Both the position numbers and the translations under genes were made by a program. Under the pieces are notes generated by a model, which did not search any database, was not told the DNA's origin, and saw nothing but the letters and a program-made list of their open reading frames with translations. Of a stretch of 64,000 nucleotides of DNA, positions 51,409 to 62,069 are shown one piece after another (position 1 is the stretch's first letter; each line of letters opens with the position of its first letter). The stretch is taken from the NCBI GenBank assembly GCA_028023455.1, contig JAQFVV010006231.1, forward strand, positions 7,142,036-7,206,035, in the 5' to 3' direction. Source of the DNA: Epiperipatus broadwayi (lineage: Eukaryota > Onychophora > Udeonychophora > Euonychophora > Peripatidae).

Positions 51409-51467
51409 ATCCAAAGCTCCTCACTGATGATGGCCACAAGCCAGAAACTAGTCTGGGGATATTGGAT
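51409..51467 (+). ncRNA. Complete type I hammerhead ribozyme, unit 3
   Basis: All core elements are present. Helix I has an inner 6-bp part TCCTCA (51418-51423) with TGGGGA (51454-51459) and an outer 6-bp part ATCCAA (51409-51414) with TTGGAT (51462-51467), separated by an AGC/TA internal loop. CTGATGA is 51424-51430; helix II TGGC/GCCA (51431-51434 with 51440-51443) has loop CACAA; GAA is 51444-51446. Helix III ACTAGT (51447-51452) is self-complementary. The predicted cleavage is after C51453 (GUC triplet). A 2-bp intramolecular helix III would be unstable, but the palindrome allows two copies to dimerise, as known for Penelope-type and retrozyme hammerheads. Confidence 0.88.
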
Positions 51468-51586
51468 GAGTAGGCATTAGATAGGGATTTTATGCACAAG
51501 CCTTCTGGCATCCATTGATTACTCTGTTTAGCACAGGGTGGCACTACTGTATGGAGAGAGTTTTTGCCTTGTTTACTATTAGGTTG

Positions 51587-52439
51587 AGAAGAATTGCATT
51601 TAATAATAATAATAATCTTAGTAATTGTTAACCAAAACATAATTTTTATGGATCCATTTATATTACATATATTCATAAACCTGTAGGTATATAAAAATAA
51701 TAATCAAGATCCATATGACCTATATACGTCCTAGCTGGCTGTTCACACCTTCGGAGGCCAGCTCTCTGCAATTGAAGTTACTGTATAGTTGGGTAAAGTT
51801 CTACACCCAATTATAAGTCCATGTGCACCGGTGAAGCTCCAAAAATGTTCTTTTTTGATCCAATTTGCAGTGAGTCTTCTTATTGTTTCCTTTCCTAATG
51901 CTGATTGGCTCCTAATCCCATCCATCAGATGTGATTATTCCTTTCTCTGCTCACATGCTGGATACATGAATTTAGACTATTATATATATTATAATGGTAT
52001 GACTCAACCTCACAACCCTATCTGCCATGCCAGGGTACCACTAGGCTATTCGAACCTAGAAAATTTATAAAGGCGGCAGATACATATGGGAGAGTTACTC
52101 TTTTGTCGAATCGAAAGCCCCAGTCGCTAATTCTCGGAAGAACTGAGCTTATAATATCATGCTGTCTATTTAAAAATTTTCTAATTCTTGATTTTAAAAA
52201 ATATTATTAATAAAAATATATAAAAATAAGTTACTGCCAAAATTAATTAAACAAAACATTTTTATTATTATGCACACATACATTAAAAGGAAAAATTCTG
52301 GAAACTAAATTAGTTACTGAATAAATTTAATTTACATTATATGCACAGATGGATGCATTTAAGAGATTTAATACAATTTCAATATTTTGCTAAACGTAAA
52401 TACTCTACATAGAATGCGCACTTAACTAACTCGATTCTT
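51587..52439 (+). promoter_or_regulatory. Possible solo LTR or promoter-like sequence
   Basis: 51720-52150 is less AT-rich than its surroundings. It has a CCAAT-type GATTGGCTCC at 51902-51911, TATAAAGGCGGC at 52065-52076 and a following GC-containing leader (GAAAGCCCCAGTCGC). That layout suits the U3/R part of a Gypsy-type LTR, and Gypsy pol remnants lie at 54-56 kb. No matching second LTR was found, so this is tentative. Confidence 0.25.
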
Positions 52440-54079
52440 TTAATTCCAGGCTACAAGTTCTCATCCAAATCAACACTAGCTTACTGATATACCGATGTGA
52501 TCAATGCAAAATGAAGATGTTAGCATTAAAAAACATGCTGACAGGAATGTGCATCTGTAGCATGATATTATTAAAGAAATAATGACCCTCGACCAGTACA
52601 GGAATGTGCATCTGTCTGGCGAGGTAATCATTTGGAAATATATATAAAAGAAATGCTCTATAAATGGGGAATAGTGGTCTTTGCCAGCTTACTGTTCCAA
52701 CCAGAGTGTAAGGAGATCAATGGCGTAGGAAATACATCTATGACCATTGGCAATGTGATGGCTACACTTTTGGGCCATGCATTCAGTTGGGTACTATGCC
52801 CTGTATGCTAATGTGGCACAAGGGAATGAGAATCCAATGCGCCTCCCCAGATTACATTGACATAAAACACCCGTACATCCCTCCACCAGCACCGATTCAA
52901 CTACGAAACAAATAGCCCAAAATTAACCCACTTAAACTAACATAATCTTACAAATCTATGCAGCCATTTACACTCTTTTTTAAATTATTAATTTAAAAGA
53001 AATTTACAAAAATGGAAATAATAATAATAGCAAATATATTAAAAGAAAAATATAACAAATAATTTAAATTTCTACTTGATCAGATAAGAGACTTTATGGG
53101 TTACAGTTTAGGTTTAAGTATTTGAAAAATTCTTATTTTAGATTATTAAAGTTCATATCTCATTTAAGACAAAAGTTCATACTTTCCATGGCTTCAGATT
53201 ACTGGATTCCATCTTTGTGGTCCTTGATGCATTGCACAACTCCATTCGAAGTCCATTTAATATTAATGTTTTCGGGAAGACAAGTCCGTCATTTGCTGCT
53301 TTCGTGGAACCATCACTTCTGAGGCTGCCTCAGCTGATGCAAATATGGGAAAATGAAAAGTTATTGCGTGACCCCTACATTTTGGAGGTCCACAATACAT
53401 GTAAATAGGTTTAAATAATTACATAATCAACAAGAGCAATATAAAAAAACAAAATTCCACTTAGCAAAAGTTTTCTTTTCTTCCTTTTATATCCTTTTGA
53501 ATTCCTTATCATCAAATTTCAGGATCGATCTTGCCTGGCTTTGCATTGATCTTATTGGTGATGATGATTTTCTCTGTGGACCATGTGTTCATTTGCATCA
53601 TTTATTGGGCAGTTCACTTTTGAGTGGGAACATCAGATTTTATTACTAGGAATTTTTTAAATTGATCTCTTATCTGACTGATCGGTTAAATGTCTTCAAG
53701 GATCTGTTTGCTATTATATCATTTCAAAATAAAAAATCATTTCCATTCTACCAAGATTTAAAAATAACTTTTAACAAAAAATAATGAGATTTTATTATAT
53801 TTTACATTCCTTTAAAATAATCTTATCTTTAGATTGTTTTAACTTTAACTTTTTTTAAGTAATTATTTAATAGTTTGCCATCTGTGCAATTATTATATAT
53901 TGATTTAAATAAATTTATTAATTTTTTAAATTTCTATTTGAATGATTTTATTTATCGATATTTCTTTTATTATTTGACAGTGATGTAATGGCATATATGT
54001 ATACCGTTACAATATATAACTAATTAATGAGTTATATAACTAATTAATGAGTTATATTTAGCTTACATTTTATTATCAT
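52440..54079 (+). other. Mixed sequence with possible coding remnants
   Basis: A stretch at 52660-52920 and an open frame at 53190-53408 look more protein-like than the surrounding DNA. The latter reads VVLDALHNSIRSPF, GKTSPSFAAFVEPSLL and LPQLMQIWENEKLLRDPYIL, and ends just before a GTAAAT donor-like site. Another such patch is 53531-53640 (DLAWLCIDLIGDDDFLCGPC). A loose resemblance of the second piece to the end of CID domains was considered but is not secure. They may be retroelement debris or diverged exons. Confidence 0.3.
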
Positions 54080-55350
54080 GGAGGACTGGGCTGGGTGGCA
54101 ATATTGCTCCGATCCTGAATTTAGATGCGTTGGTGGTCAGCGTTACTTCGGGGGGCAGGAGATGTGCCATTTTTAGATATAATGTGACCCAGAAACTTAA
54201 TTTCATTCTCCTTCCATATGCATTTTTGGGTATTCAGCTTAGCTCTGAATTCATCCTGTTTTTTGTAAGTTTTAAATAATCGGCTTCTCAATTCATTTTT
54301 AGTGGTTGCTATTACAAGGATGTTGTCGAAATATGATATAATGCCCTCCAGACTGTTAAGTAGGATTTAAATTTTTGACTGAAAAGGCTAGTGGCCAAAA
54401 TTATTCCAAATGGCAGTCTGTTACATTTGTATAACCCTACACGAGTAGTTAAAGTTAATGTTCCAACTGTTTCCTCAGTGACACGTTTTTGCTATCTATG
54501 GAAAACGGCATTGAGGTCTAAATTTTGAAAAGAAATTTGATCTCTGAAGTGATGCTATAATTTCTCTGGCATTTGGTACAGTGTATGCGCTTTTGCTTAT
54601 CGCTTTATTCATTGATACTTTGTAATCGCCACACACTAGCTCTGGCATTTGGTACAGTGTATGCGCTTTTGCTTATCGCTTTATTCATTGATACTTTGTA
54701 ATCGCCACACACTAGCATTTGGTATAGTGTATGCGCTTTTGCTTATCGCTTTATTCATTGATACTTTGTAATCGCCACACAATTGAATTTGACCTGGGTT
54801 TGGCTATTATGACTATGAGTATAGCCCACTCAGTTTTTCAGCGGGTTCTAAGATGCCTTTTTAAACTAGATCTTTGATTTCTTTCTCAACTTTCTTTTTT
54901 TGGGTGAACAGTACTTTTCTTGGCTTACAAATTGTAGGTCGTATCTCTGTATTTATTTCTAATGATACAGGCTTAGGTTTAATTATTCCCAGTTCCCCAT
55001 TAAAAAAGTTTGGAAATCTATTTTTTATTTCTTTTTTCACTTCAACATTTTTATGAATGTTTGTTTGATACCTACCTTTGTGAACCATTCATGTCCGATT
55101 AGGGGATTGATTGGGGCCTTGTACTATATAAGTGGTAGTATTACAATTTTTCTCTTCTCCATAGTGGTGCTTCAACTGTGCCCTTTATGTTAATGGAATT
55201 ACCATTCACATCTAATGCTTTCAGGTTTGTTTTTTGAATTGCAGGGAATTTGTTACAACTGGAAGTAATAGTATACCAATCGCGGACTGAGGTTAGTGAT
55301 ACGCCACTCCTACTCTCAACTTCCATGGCTATTGGTTGATCATATTTCAA
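54080..55350 (-). pseudogene. Gypsy-type LTR retrotransposon pol remnant
   Basis: Minus strand, right to left. A protease/linker-like stretch (55350-55141) comes first, then the RT N-terminal block FPNFFNGELGIIKPKPVSLE through CKPRKVLFTQKKKVEKEIKD (55088-54861) and CGDYKVSMNKAISKSAYTVP. This last block is present three times. Then an IASLQ...FSKF piece, ISYFDNILV (degenerate polymerase box, YFDN for YxDD, about 54330) and a KCIWKENEIKFLGHII block (about 54190-54240). RNase H opens with TLTTNASKFRIGAIL at about 54105-54150, directly after the RT, so the intervening connection is deleted. Stops and frameshifts throughout. Confidence 0.82.
54569..54783 (-). repeat. Triplicated 70-76 bp segment inside Gypsy RT
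   Basis: GCATTTGGTACAGTGTATGC... to ATCGCCACACA starts at 54569, 54645 and 54715, with periods of 76 and 70 bp. Neither is a multiple of three, so the RT frame is broken. Near-identity points to a recent expansion in an already dead element. Confidence 0.85.
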
Positions 55351-55379
55351 TTTTGTTCAATATTTTTATCATTATCAGT

Positions 55380-56195
55380 TGTTGCTTCAATAGGGATCCA
55401 AGAAAAGGAAATGTGAGGACAGAAATGCAAGAGGTAGAAGAACGAAGGGAGATGAAGGGAGGAAATGGAGGAATCAGGGAATTTAGAAATAGTGGGCAAT
55501 AGTATCTCCAGGGTTATCAAGATAGAAGAGGGTTTAGAAATGATGGGGCTGCTGAGCGCAGTAGAGAATGAGGAGGAAGATGAACAGGGTAGTTTGGACT
55601 TTGAAGACAAAATCAAGAAAGGAATTCAGTGAACTGGGGCATGAGTTGAGGCGAGATAGACTGGAAATTGATAGGGAACTTCAAATGATGGAGAGATATG
55701 AGTGGAGGATCCTGTGTGAAAAGCAGATAGTATGACCAGAAGTGGTAGATCAAGGTAACCCAGGTATAACGAAGAAAAGTATGGAAGAAAACCCAGTAGT
55801 TTCAAGACAAGCCCCAAAGTGAGAGGTATCACAAGGAGGAAGAAGAGAAGGGAGAGAAAAGGCAAAGAAGAAGAGAAGGGAAAGAGCCTATATGTCATCA
55901 GGAAGGAAGTGAGGTTGAGAGTGAAGGCATGTGTAGACAAGGCAAAGTGGAGAGGAAAGAGTCAGTATACCTTCAGTGTGGGAGATATGGGTATGGGTTG
56001 AGCCCTAGAACTCTTAACAAGTGGTTCAAGTACTAGAAAAATTTTGCCCTTCTACAAGGGATTATATGTGGTTAAACAGGACCACAGAGACAATACTTCT
56101 GTTCTAGATGACCGAAGGACAGTAACTGGTGTGTACAATGTGCACAGTTTGAAACCAGTTATTAAGAAACACCCAGATCCCACTTAAACAATGAA
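55380..56195 (+). pseudogene. LTR retrotransposon fragment: purine-rich region and integrase C-terminus
   Basis: The purine-rich 55400-55960 encodes charged, Glu/Lys/Arg-rich text in several frames (for example LRRDRLEIDRELQMMERYEW), possibly gag-like coiled coil. From about 55945 the plus strand reads SQYTFSVGDM, then KILPFYKGLYVVKQDHRDNT, VYNVHSLKPVIKKHPDPT. This matches the F.VGD...FYKGPY.V...VHSLKP signature of the integrase C-terminal domain in Gypsy elements. Orientation is opposite to the adjacent RT remnant, so it is a second element or a rearranged half. Confidence 0.6.
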
Positions 56196-56205
56196 TTAGA
56201 TCGTT

Positions 56206-56573
56206 GAGGGATCTGTTCCTTCCTATATATATTTATATTAACTATTAATCAAAACGAATACCCTAATACTTCCCTAACCAAGACATATATCCATTTGGAT
56301 ATATTAAAATTTGTGTATTATATTTTTTTTTAATTATAGATCTCATATTAACTATATATGCTTAGAAATTATCATATCAAAATAGTTGGTGAGGGATCTG
56401 TTTCTTCCTATACATATTTATATTAACTATTAATCAAAACTAATAGTCTAATACTTTCCTAACCAAGACATATATCCGTTTGGATATATTAAAATTTGTG
56501 TATTATATTTTTTTTTACTTGTAGATCTCATATTAACTATATATACTTAGAAATTATCATATCAAAGTAGTTG
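56206..56573 (+). repeat. 185-bp tandem duplication
   Basis: GAGGGATCTGTTCCTTCCTA... is repeated from 56391 with about 95% identity, each unit ending ATATCAAA.TAGTTGGT. It lies directly downstream of the integrase remnant, so the unit may derive from an LTR or 3' region. Confidence 0.9.
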
Positions 56574-59159
56574 GTATGGGAACAATACAACAGGCCAGTA
56601 AAGATAAACAATACAACAGGCTAAAGTTTTTGCTAGTATATTAAGTGGGCAGTTAAATCATTTATCTCATTAAGAATTTTAATTTCAGTGTTCATGATTG
56701 TATTCATTTGCACAGTTATAAATGAAGTAGTCATTTTTAAAAAAAGGTTTTGATGTAAGTTCGGGAATATGAAACGTTAGACTTTCATCCCTTACTGTTT
56801 CACCTCAAGTTTTGATTACTAACCTTATCTGTGCTGGATTTAAAGCCAATTAAAATAAGTAAGAGTATTGTCATGGCAATGTGCATCGCATTATATAGGT
56901 ACATACAAAAAGACACATTAATACCAATTATGTTAAACATTACAGCAGATTAATTTTGTTTTGCTATTAGAAAATCTTTACATTATAAATTAAATATAAA
57001 AAGTCAATTTATGAATTTTCTTAGTTATAAATTCATATGTAGATGTATAATCCACCCTATATCATCATCATATATAATTATATATATATATATATAGGAT
57101 GGCATGATTTAATTTTTTAAAAGTTAGCTCTTATCCATTACAAATAAACGTACTTATAAACAAATTTTTCATTAAGCCACTGCATCTGCGATAAAATCAG
57201 TTAAAATTTAGCAAAATTTGTACTCTAATTTGTTTACAACAAAATGATTGTACAGTAAAATCCGGGACCAGTACTATTGAAAATTCCCAGGGGAATTTTG
57301 AACGCCTTGAAAAATTAAACAAAAGTTTTAAAATCAATTTTTAAAATTTGGAATTTTAATGTAACTCCTAACACTAATGGGTTCTCAGGTGAAATAATTT
57401 CTCAACAAGTAAATGCTTGGGATGAATATGTATAAATAGGCTATATTTTGAGCTTGTAAAAACACACACCAATATTTGTAAGAGAGATTGCTACTATACT
57501 CCATGCCACTTGAAATTTTGATGTCTGGCTAAGGGAAAGCCAAGTTTTGCTGTTTCTCCATGGGAGAATGGCGTTTTACTGTCATCCGATGCACCTAACA
57601 ACCGGAGCCCCAAAGAGATGAAATCTTCCAGCAACAGTGCCAGAGGAAGAAGACACTACCACCACACCCAACGTCCAAGTGCCTACAAGTTCAAATTAAT
57701 GTTAATTTAAACTCTTTCTAAAATAATTAACCTTTAAATTATGTAAGTTGCCTACCTACCTTATAATTCTATTCTATTTAAAGCAAATTAATGTCTTACA
57801 TAATTCTTATTATCTGTCACTGTGGTTGTGCCTATAATTTCTTTATGATTATTTTAAAATGTATTTTGATATATTTATTATATGCCAATGCTTCAAAACA
57901 GCGAGCCTTTAAATTTAGTAAATTTTAGAGAAGATATAATTTCAAAATATCTTCATGTAATTACCTTTCTTAATGTCACCAATTACGCATGCTGTTTCGA
58001 AATCCTATATTCATAATAATAATGAATCGCTTGGTGCTCATTATTAATTATTTGTTAGATATAAATGTATAATGTGGTTTGCTTCTAAATTTGATTTATA
58101 ATTTTAATTAATGTTATAATAAGTATTAGACTAGCCTTGGGGACAATTAGAAAGTATATTTATTTGTTAAACTATTTAGGAAACTTTTTCATATATACCT
58201 TCCCCTCCTTAAATGATTATTAATATAATGGGTAGATTGAAATATATTAACAAGATCGATAATATTACTCCCTTAAGTAGCTCATATATAATCCTAGTTA
58301 AGAATTTTCTTCTATTAGCAAAATCGATAAAGCTATCATTAAAGCACATTTAATTTTAAATAAGTTATATCCTTATTGCTTGCGGATTAGATTTTATTAA
58401 AAAATAAATAATATTTTGCTACATCTTTTAAAAATGGGACCTTGGTAAGGCCATTCCATTCTCTTATTTTGGGGATGTGCATCATGAGTAAGTCCTGAAG
58501 TTTAATGCCAGGCAAGCGAGTAAGCCACCCCACTCTCGAACTATAAATATTCACCTAAGCAGCAGAATGCTCACTCCCAAAATACCAGCATTGGTCAAAA
58601 GAATCCTTGAAAACATAATCTATCTGCAGGTCTGTTTTATTATTAATATTTGTCAATGCTATAGCAGCCAATTCTACCTCCTTATTAATTAATATTCAGC
58701 TTTAGTCTGAAACCATCTCTTGATTCTTAGGTTCAATCTGCAACCAAGTGAGCTGGTTTATGCACTCACATTAGATAAAGTATACGTATTGTATTACCAT
58801 ATAATGATTGATTGGTTCAAGGTTAGTGAAGTTACTTATAAAATAGCAACCACAACCTTAGAGATAGAATTTGGCTTTTCCACTATAGGCATAATCCATG
58901 TGATCGCATATATATATATACACCCTTCTGTTAAATTAATATATAAAGATAAGAATGATATGATGATTTCTCATCCACTGTGATGCCTGTGTGCATTTGC
59001 CACACCGTTGAAATATGTTCTTTTATATTTTGTTTATTTGTTTTACTAATAAACATATATACTTAAACTACATTGGTTTCATATGATTTCTCATAACCTC
59101 ATTTCAATCCAATTCAGTTTTAATTATTATATTATATATGAAGGATATATATATATTAA
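56574..59159. other. Mostly AT-rich presumed SAAL1 intron sequence
   Basis: No gene recognised. Two patches are less AT-rich, 57520-57670 and 58435-58580, the latter with CTATAAATATTC; they may be repeat or LTR fragments. The 87-codon open frame at 58720-58983 has no recognisable motif. Confidence 0.4.
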
Positions 59160-59221
59160 TGTGAAATTATAAATACTACCTCCATTATTATGCCATCAGC
59201 CTCCTATAAAATGAACCCTGC

Positions 59222-59345
59222 ATCTCATGTTTCTCGCTTCCTATGCCAGCTGCGAAGAAATGGAAATTGAGTGTAACCTCAAATACATCATTTGTAAGGT
59301 GATGAATCATGGAGTTCTGGTAAAGAGTCAGATTCAGAACCTTGC
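59222..59345 (+). repeat. Unnamed dispersed repeat, plus copy
   Basis: TATGCCAGCTGCGAAGAAAT, GAATCATGGAGTTCTGGT and GAGTCAGATTC match the reverse complement of 60106-60290 with scattered differences. Family unknown. Confidence 0.65.
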
Positions 59346-60105
59346 CATCCCACTCTGGTCAGCTTTGGTCTATTTACCTGGATTCTGTTGCATGAATGTA
59401 CAAACTTGACCGTTACAATAATTCTATTATATATTCATTTTAATTTATATTTTCTCAAATGAACATGTTTCAGAATAACAATATAATGAATTTCTCAGTC
59501 TGCATTCCTTAAAATAATCAAAATTACATGTTGTATAAATCTCTCAGCTATTACTATTAAAGAAAATTTTGAGATATTTAATTACTTGATTTGTAGTGAG
59601 AAGACAATCATAAATAGAATTTTTGTTTTATGAAATTTAAATTTATCTGTTGAATTAAGTAATTATTAAGTTATAAATTGTCCTAATAATTTAAGTTTAT
59701 GGCTGGTTATAAGTAATTATTAACCAACTGTTAAAAAATAATGTAATCAAATGGTTTATTGCTTGGGAGTTTATAAGAAGTTCAAGCATTAAAAGTGACA
59801 GAGCTGGACAAAATCTATAGATCTTGATTTCCACAATCTGCCATACTAATACTAGATCAAACCATAAATCTGGTTTTAAGGTGTAATATATTTTCTGGCA
59901 CAAAATATTAATGGTTTTACCTCTCATGTACATTTTGTGCACATTTTATTTTCATGCCTAATTTATTTTTAGCTTTAATATTTTGGTTTTCATAAATTAA
60001 AGGCATTGTACAGGAATTAATTGAAATATAGTTTCACAAAATTGTCCTAAATATTGTAGCAATCATATTTGTACATACACACAACAAAATCCAGAGTTCT
60101 GACAA

Positions 60106-60290
60106 ATTATACCAAGACTGATCTAGATGAGGGGTTGAGACCTCGAATCTGACCGCCCCTCAACTCCTCCACCAACACTCCATGACTTACTATCCTATGA
60201 ATGACGTATATAAGGCTACACTCGAATTTCTTAGTTCGCATACCGGCAGTAGCAAAGGGTGGAGCAAGAGGCTTGGGGGGTGGGGTGGAT
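60106..60290 (-). repeat. Unnamed dispersed repeat, minus copy
   Basis: The reverse complement carries TATGCGAACTAAGAAATTCGAGTGTAGCC-type text and AAGTCATGGAGTGTTGGTGG, matching the copy at 59.2 kb. A G-rich block (GGCTTGGGGGGTGGGGTGG) lies at 60268-60286 on the plus strand. Confidence 0.65.
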
Positions 60291-60399
60291 ATTAAATTAC
60301 TAATATTTAAATAACTACACACACCTACAGCTGATTAGATAATGCATATCTTATAAGTAATACTAATATTAAGCAACTTAACTAAGATTTGGAATGGAT

Positions 60400-61859
60400 T
60401 ATGAATGGAACTCAACACAGTATTATAATTTAATATATTTTAATTATTATAATTTAATATATTTTAATTAATAAATATAAGTTAAATAAATAAGAGTGCA
60501 TTGAAGGATATACGCAGGCGTAAACAATGATGAGTGATTAACAGAGTTTCATCTGATGGCACTATATATAAGTGTTACAATTTTAATAATCTACGGTCTC
60601 TAATTATACCTTAATTTAACTATGCCCTACCTATTATGTTTGCGACGGTTAAGTCTGTGCAAGAATGATGATTTATCAACATAACATTTAATAAAGATCA
60701 TTTATTAACACTTAAATGAGCTGCACTAAGCTGTCTATGCAGATTATATGCGTATAATCAGATTACAAGTTCAGATCAATGCTGAAATATTATATTATGG
60801 AGGGATGAACTGGAGCTTTGTAGTATAAATTCAGATATTACTGTGTATATATATATATTACTAGAGAACTGTGCATCTCGAATGTGTAGTTAATCGGGAT
60901 TCAGTACCAAATACTCGATTCCCTTGGACCGTACAACTTGCTGTGAATAAATTGAATACAGTTCGGTGATCATAGCAGCTTATAAAAACAATCTGGACCC
61001 TCGTGTTTCAGTTCTAAAGAAGAGCTGTCCGAACTAAGGAGATGGGATGGCCATTAAAACCAGAAGCCCATTCATATAAAATCATACAGCAAAGCGTATA
61101 TACATGTAAGTTCTTCCTAAAGACACATTCGCCATGCTAAATATAATATTTATTAATAACTTAAAAATACGCAAAATTCTATAGTTTTGGTCCACGAAAT
61201 TACTATGCGCCAGTTCATAATTAGCATTCTTAAAACATGCTAAAAAGGAATACTTAAAGTAATCTAACTTTATTAGTCAATCTGCATAATTTATATATAA
61301 CCAAAAAAAAGGAGAGTCAAAGCATATCTGGGACTTATGTAATACATATAATATGCTTTATAACTCATTCTTGCATTTATTAGCTAATTAATTTATTGAC
61401 TGGCAAACCTAGTGATAATAACAATAATACTAGTAAGCTAAACATAATAGCTTAACGAAAATATTTAGGTTTTCAGAATGGAGATTTGAATGTGTGTACT
61501 AAAGAGCAAAATTACTTAATTCGGAGAGAGCCTCTAATCATCTCTCCTCCTCAAACTTTATTCATAGAATCAATCTCCGTTCTGAACTGGGCATAGCATA
61601 ATTATAAAATAACATATATAAAATCAAATAAAGAAGACATGACTGCAGATTAACAGATAGAATAATAACTAAATAAGTTATTATTAACAAGCATTTAGAT
61701 TTTTAGAAAGAAATAGGCAAGTTTATAGATATTAATTTTTAACATAAATTTAAATCATATTTTACAGTTTAAATCAACTTTTAATTTTTTAAGACATTTT
61801 ACAATTTAAAAGTTTGTGTACGATTAATATTAACTAGCTTAAGAGTTTTAGAGATTCAT
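60400..61859. other. Presumed intron sequence with possible LTR-like patch
   Basis: 60780-61060 has AATAAATTGAATACAG (60946-60961), TTATAAAAAC and a less AT-rich tail ending CTGTCCGAACTAAGG. This could be a degenerate LTR end. No second copy was found and no coding sequence is recognised. Confidence 0.25.
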
Positions 61860-61867
61860 TTATAAAT

Positions 61868-62040
61868 TTATTAGAGTTATTTTTAAAGAACTCTGCTGGA
61901 AAATTGTTACCGTGTCTTCATTGTTGAGGCTCCTGTAGCTGATCACCATCATTCTTGATGGGCTGATCCGTTTCAGATGCTTTCTGTTGGGCAGGCTGTG
62001 GGGCTTGAGCATTGAGCAATTTCTCCGCAAAGGAAGAGAG
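61868..62040 (-). other. Possible small terminal exon or retrocopy
   Basis: On the minus strand a pyrimidine-rich stretch ending TTTGCGGAG precedes an open frame EKLLNAQAPQPAQQKASETD followed by a Gln/Pro-rich end and a TGA. An AATAAA (complement of 61865-61870) follows within about 60 bases. The biased, hydrophilic composition is unlike random AT-rich DNA. No family recognised. Confidence 0.25.
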
Positions 62041-62069
62041 GCAGTGGTTGCTTTACTCAAAAGTTCTCA

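Larger units (their letters stand above)
49437..51572 (+). mobile_element. Composite hammerhead-ribozyme retroelement array, flanked by 14-bp repeat
   Basis: The whole block is bounded by direct repeats TTACTATTAGGTTG (49423-49436 and 51573-51586), a target-duplication signature. Inside are an inverted piece (49437-49619) and then direct units. AAAGGTGGTTGCTGG starts at 49631, 50907 and 51352, giving periods of about 457 bp (after removing the LINE insert) and 445 bp. The inverted piece is the reverse complement of 49730-49845 plus 50664 onward. Each direct unit carries one type I hammerhead site. Leading inverted pieces and tandem units with hammerheads are typical of Penelope-like elements and retrozymes. 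No protein is encoded by the unit, so it must be mobilised in trans. Confidence 0.85.

Noticed and set aside
49500-51570. CRISPR-like array
   Set aside because: Repeat units are about 450 bp, in a eukaryotic context, without short spacers; hammerhead units with target duplications explain the pattern.
55626-55940. 104-codon minus-strand ORF rich in Leu/Ser/Phe
   Set aside because: It is the antisense shadow of a purine-rich plus-strand retroelement region.
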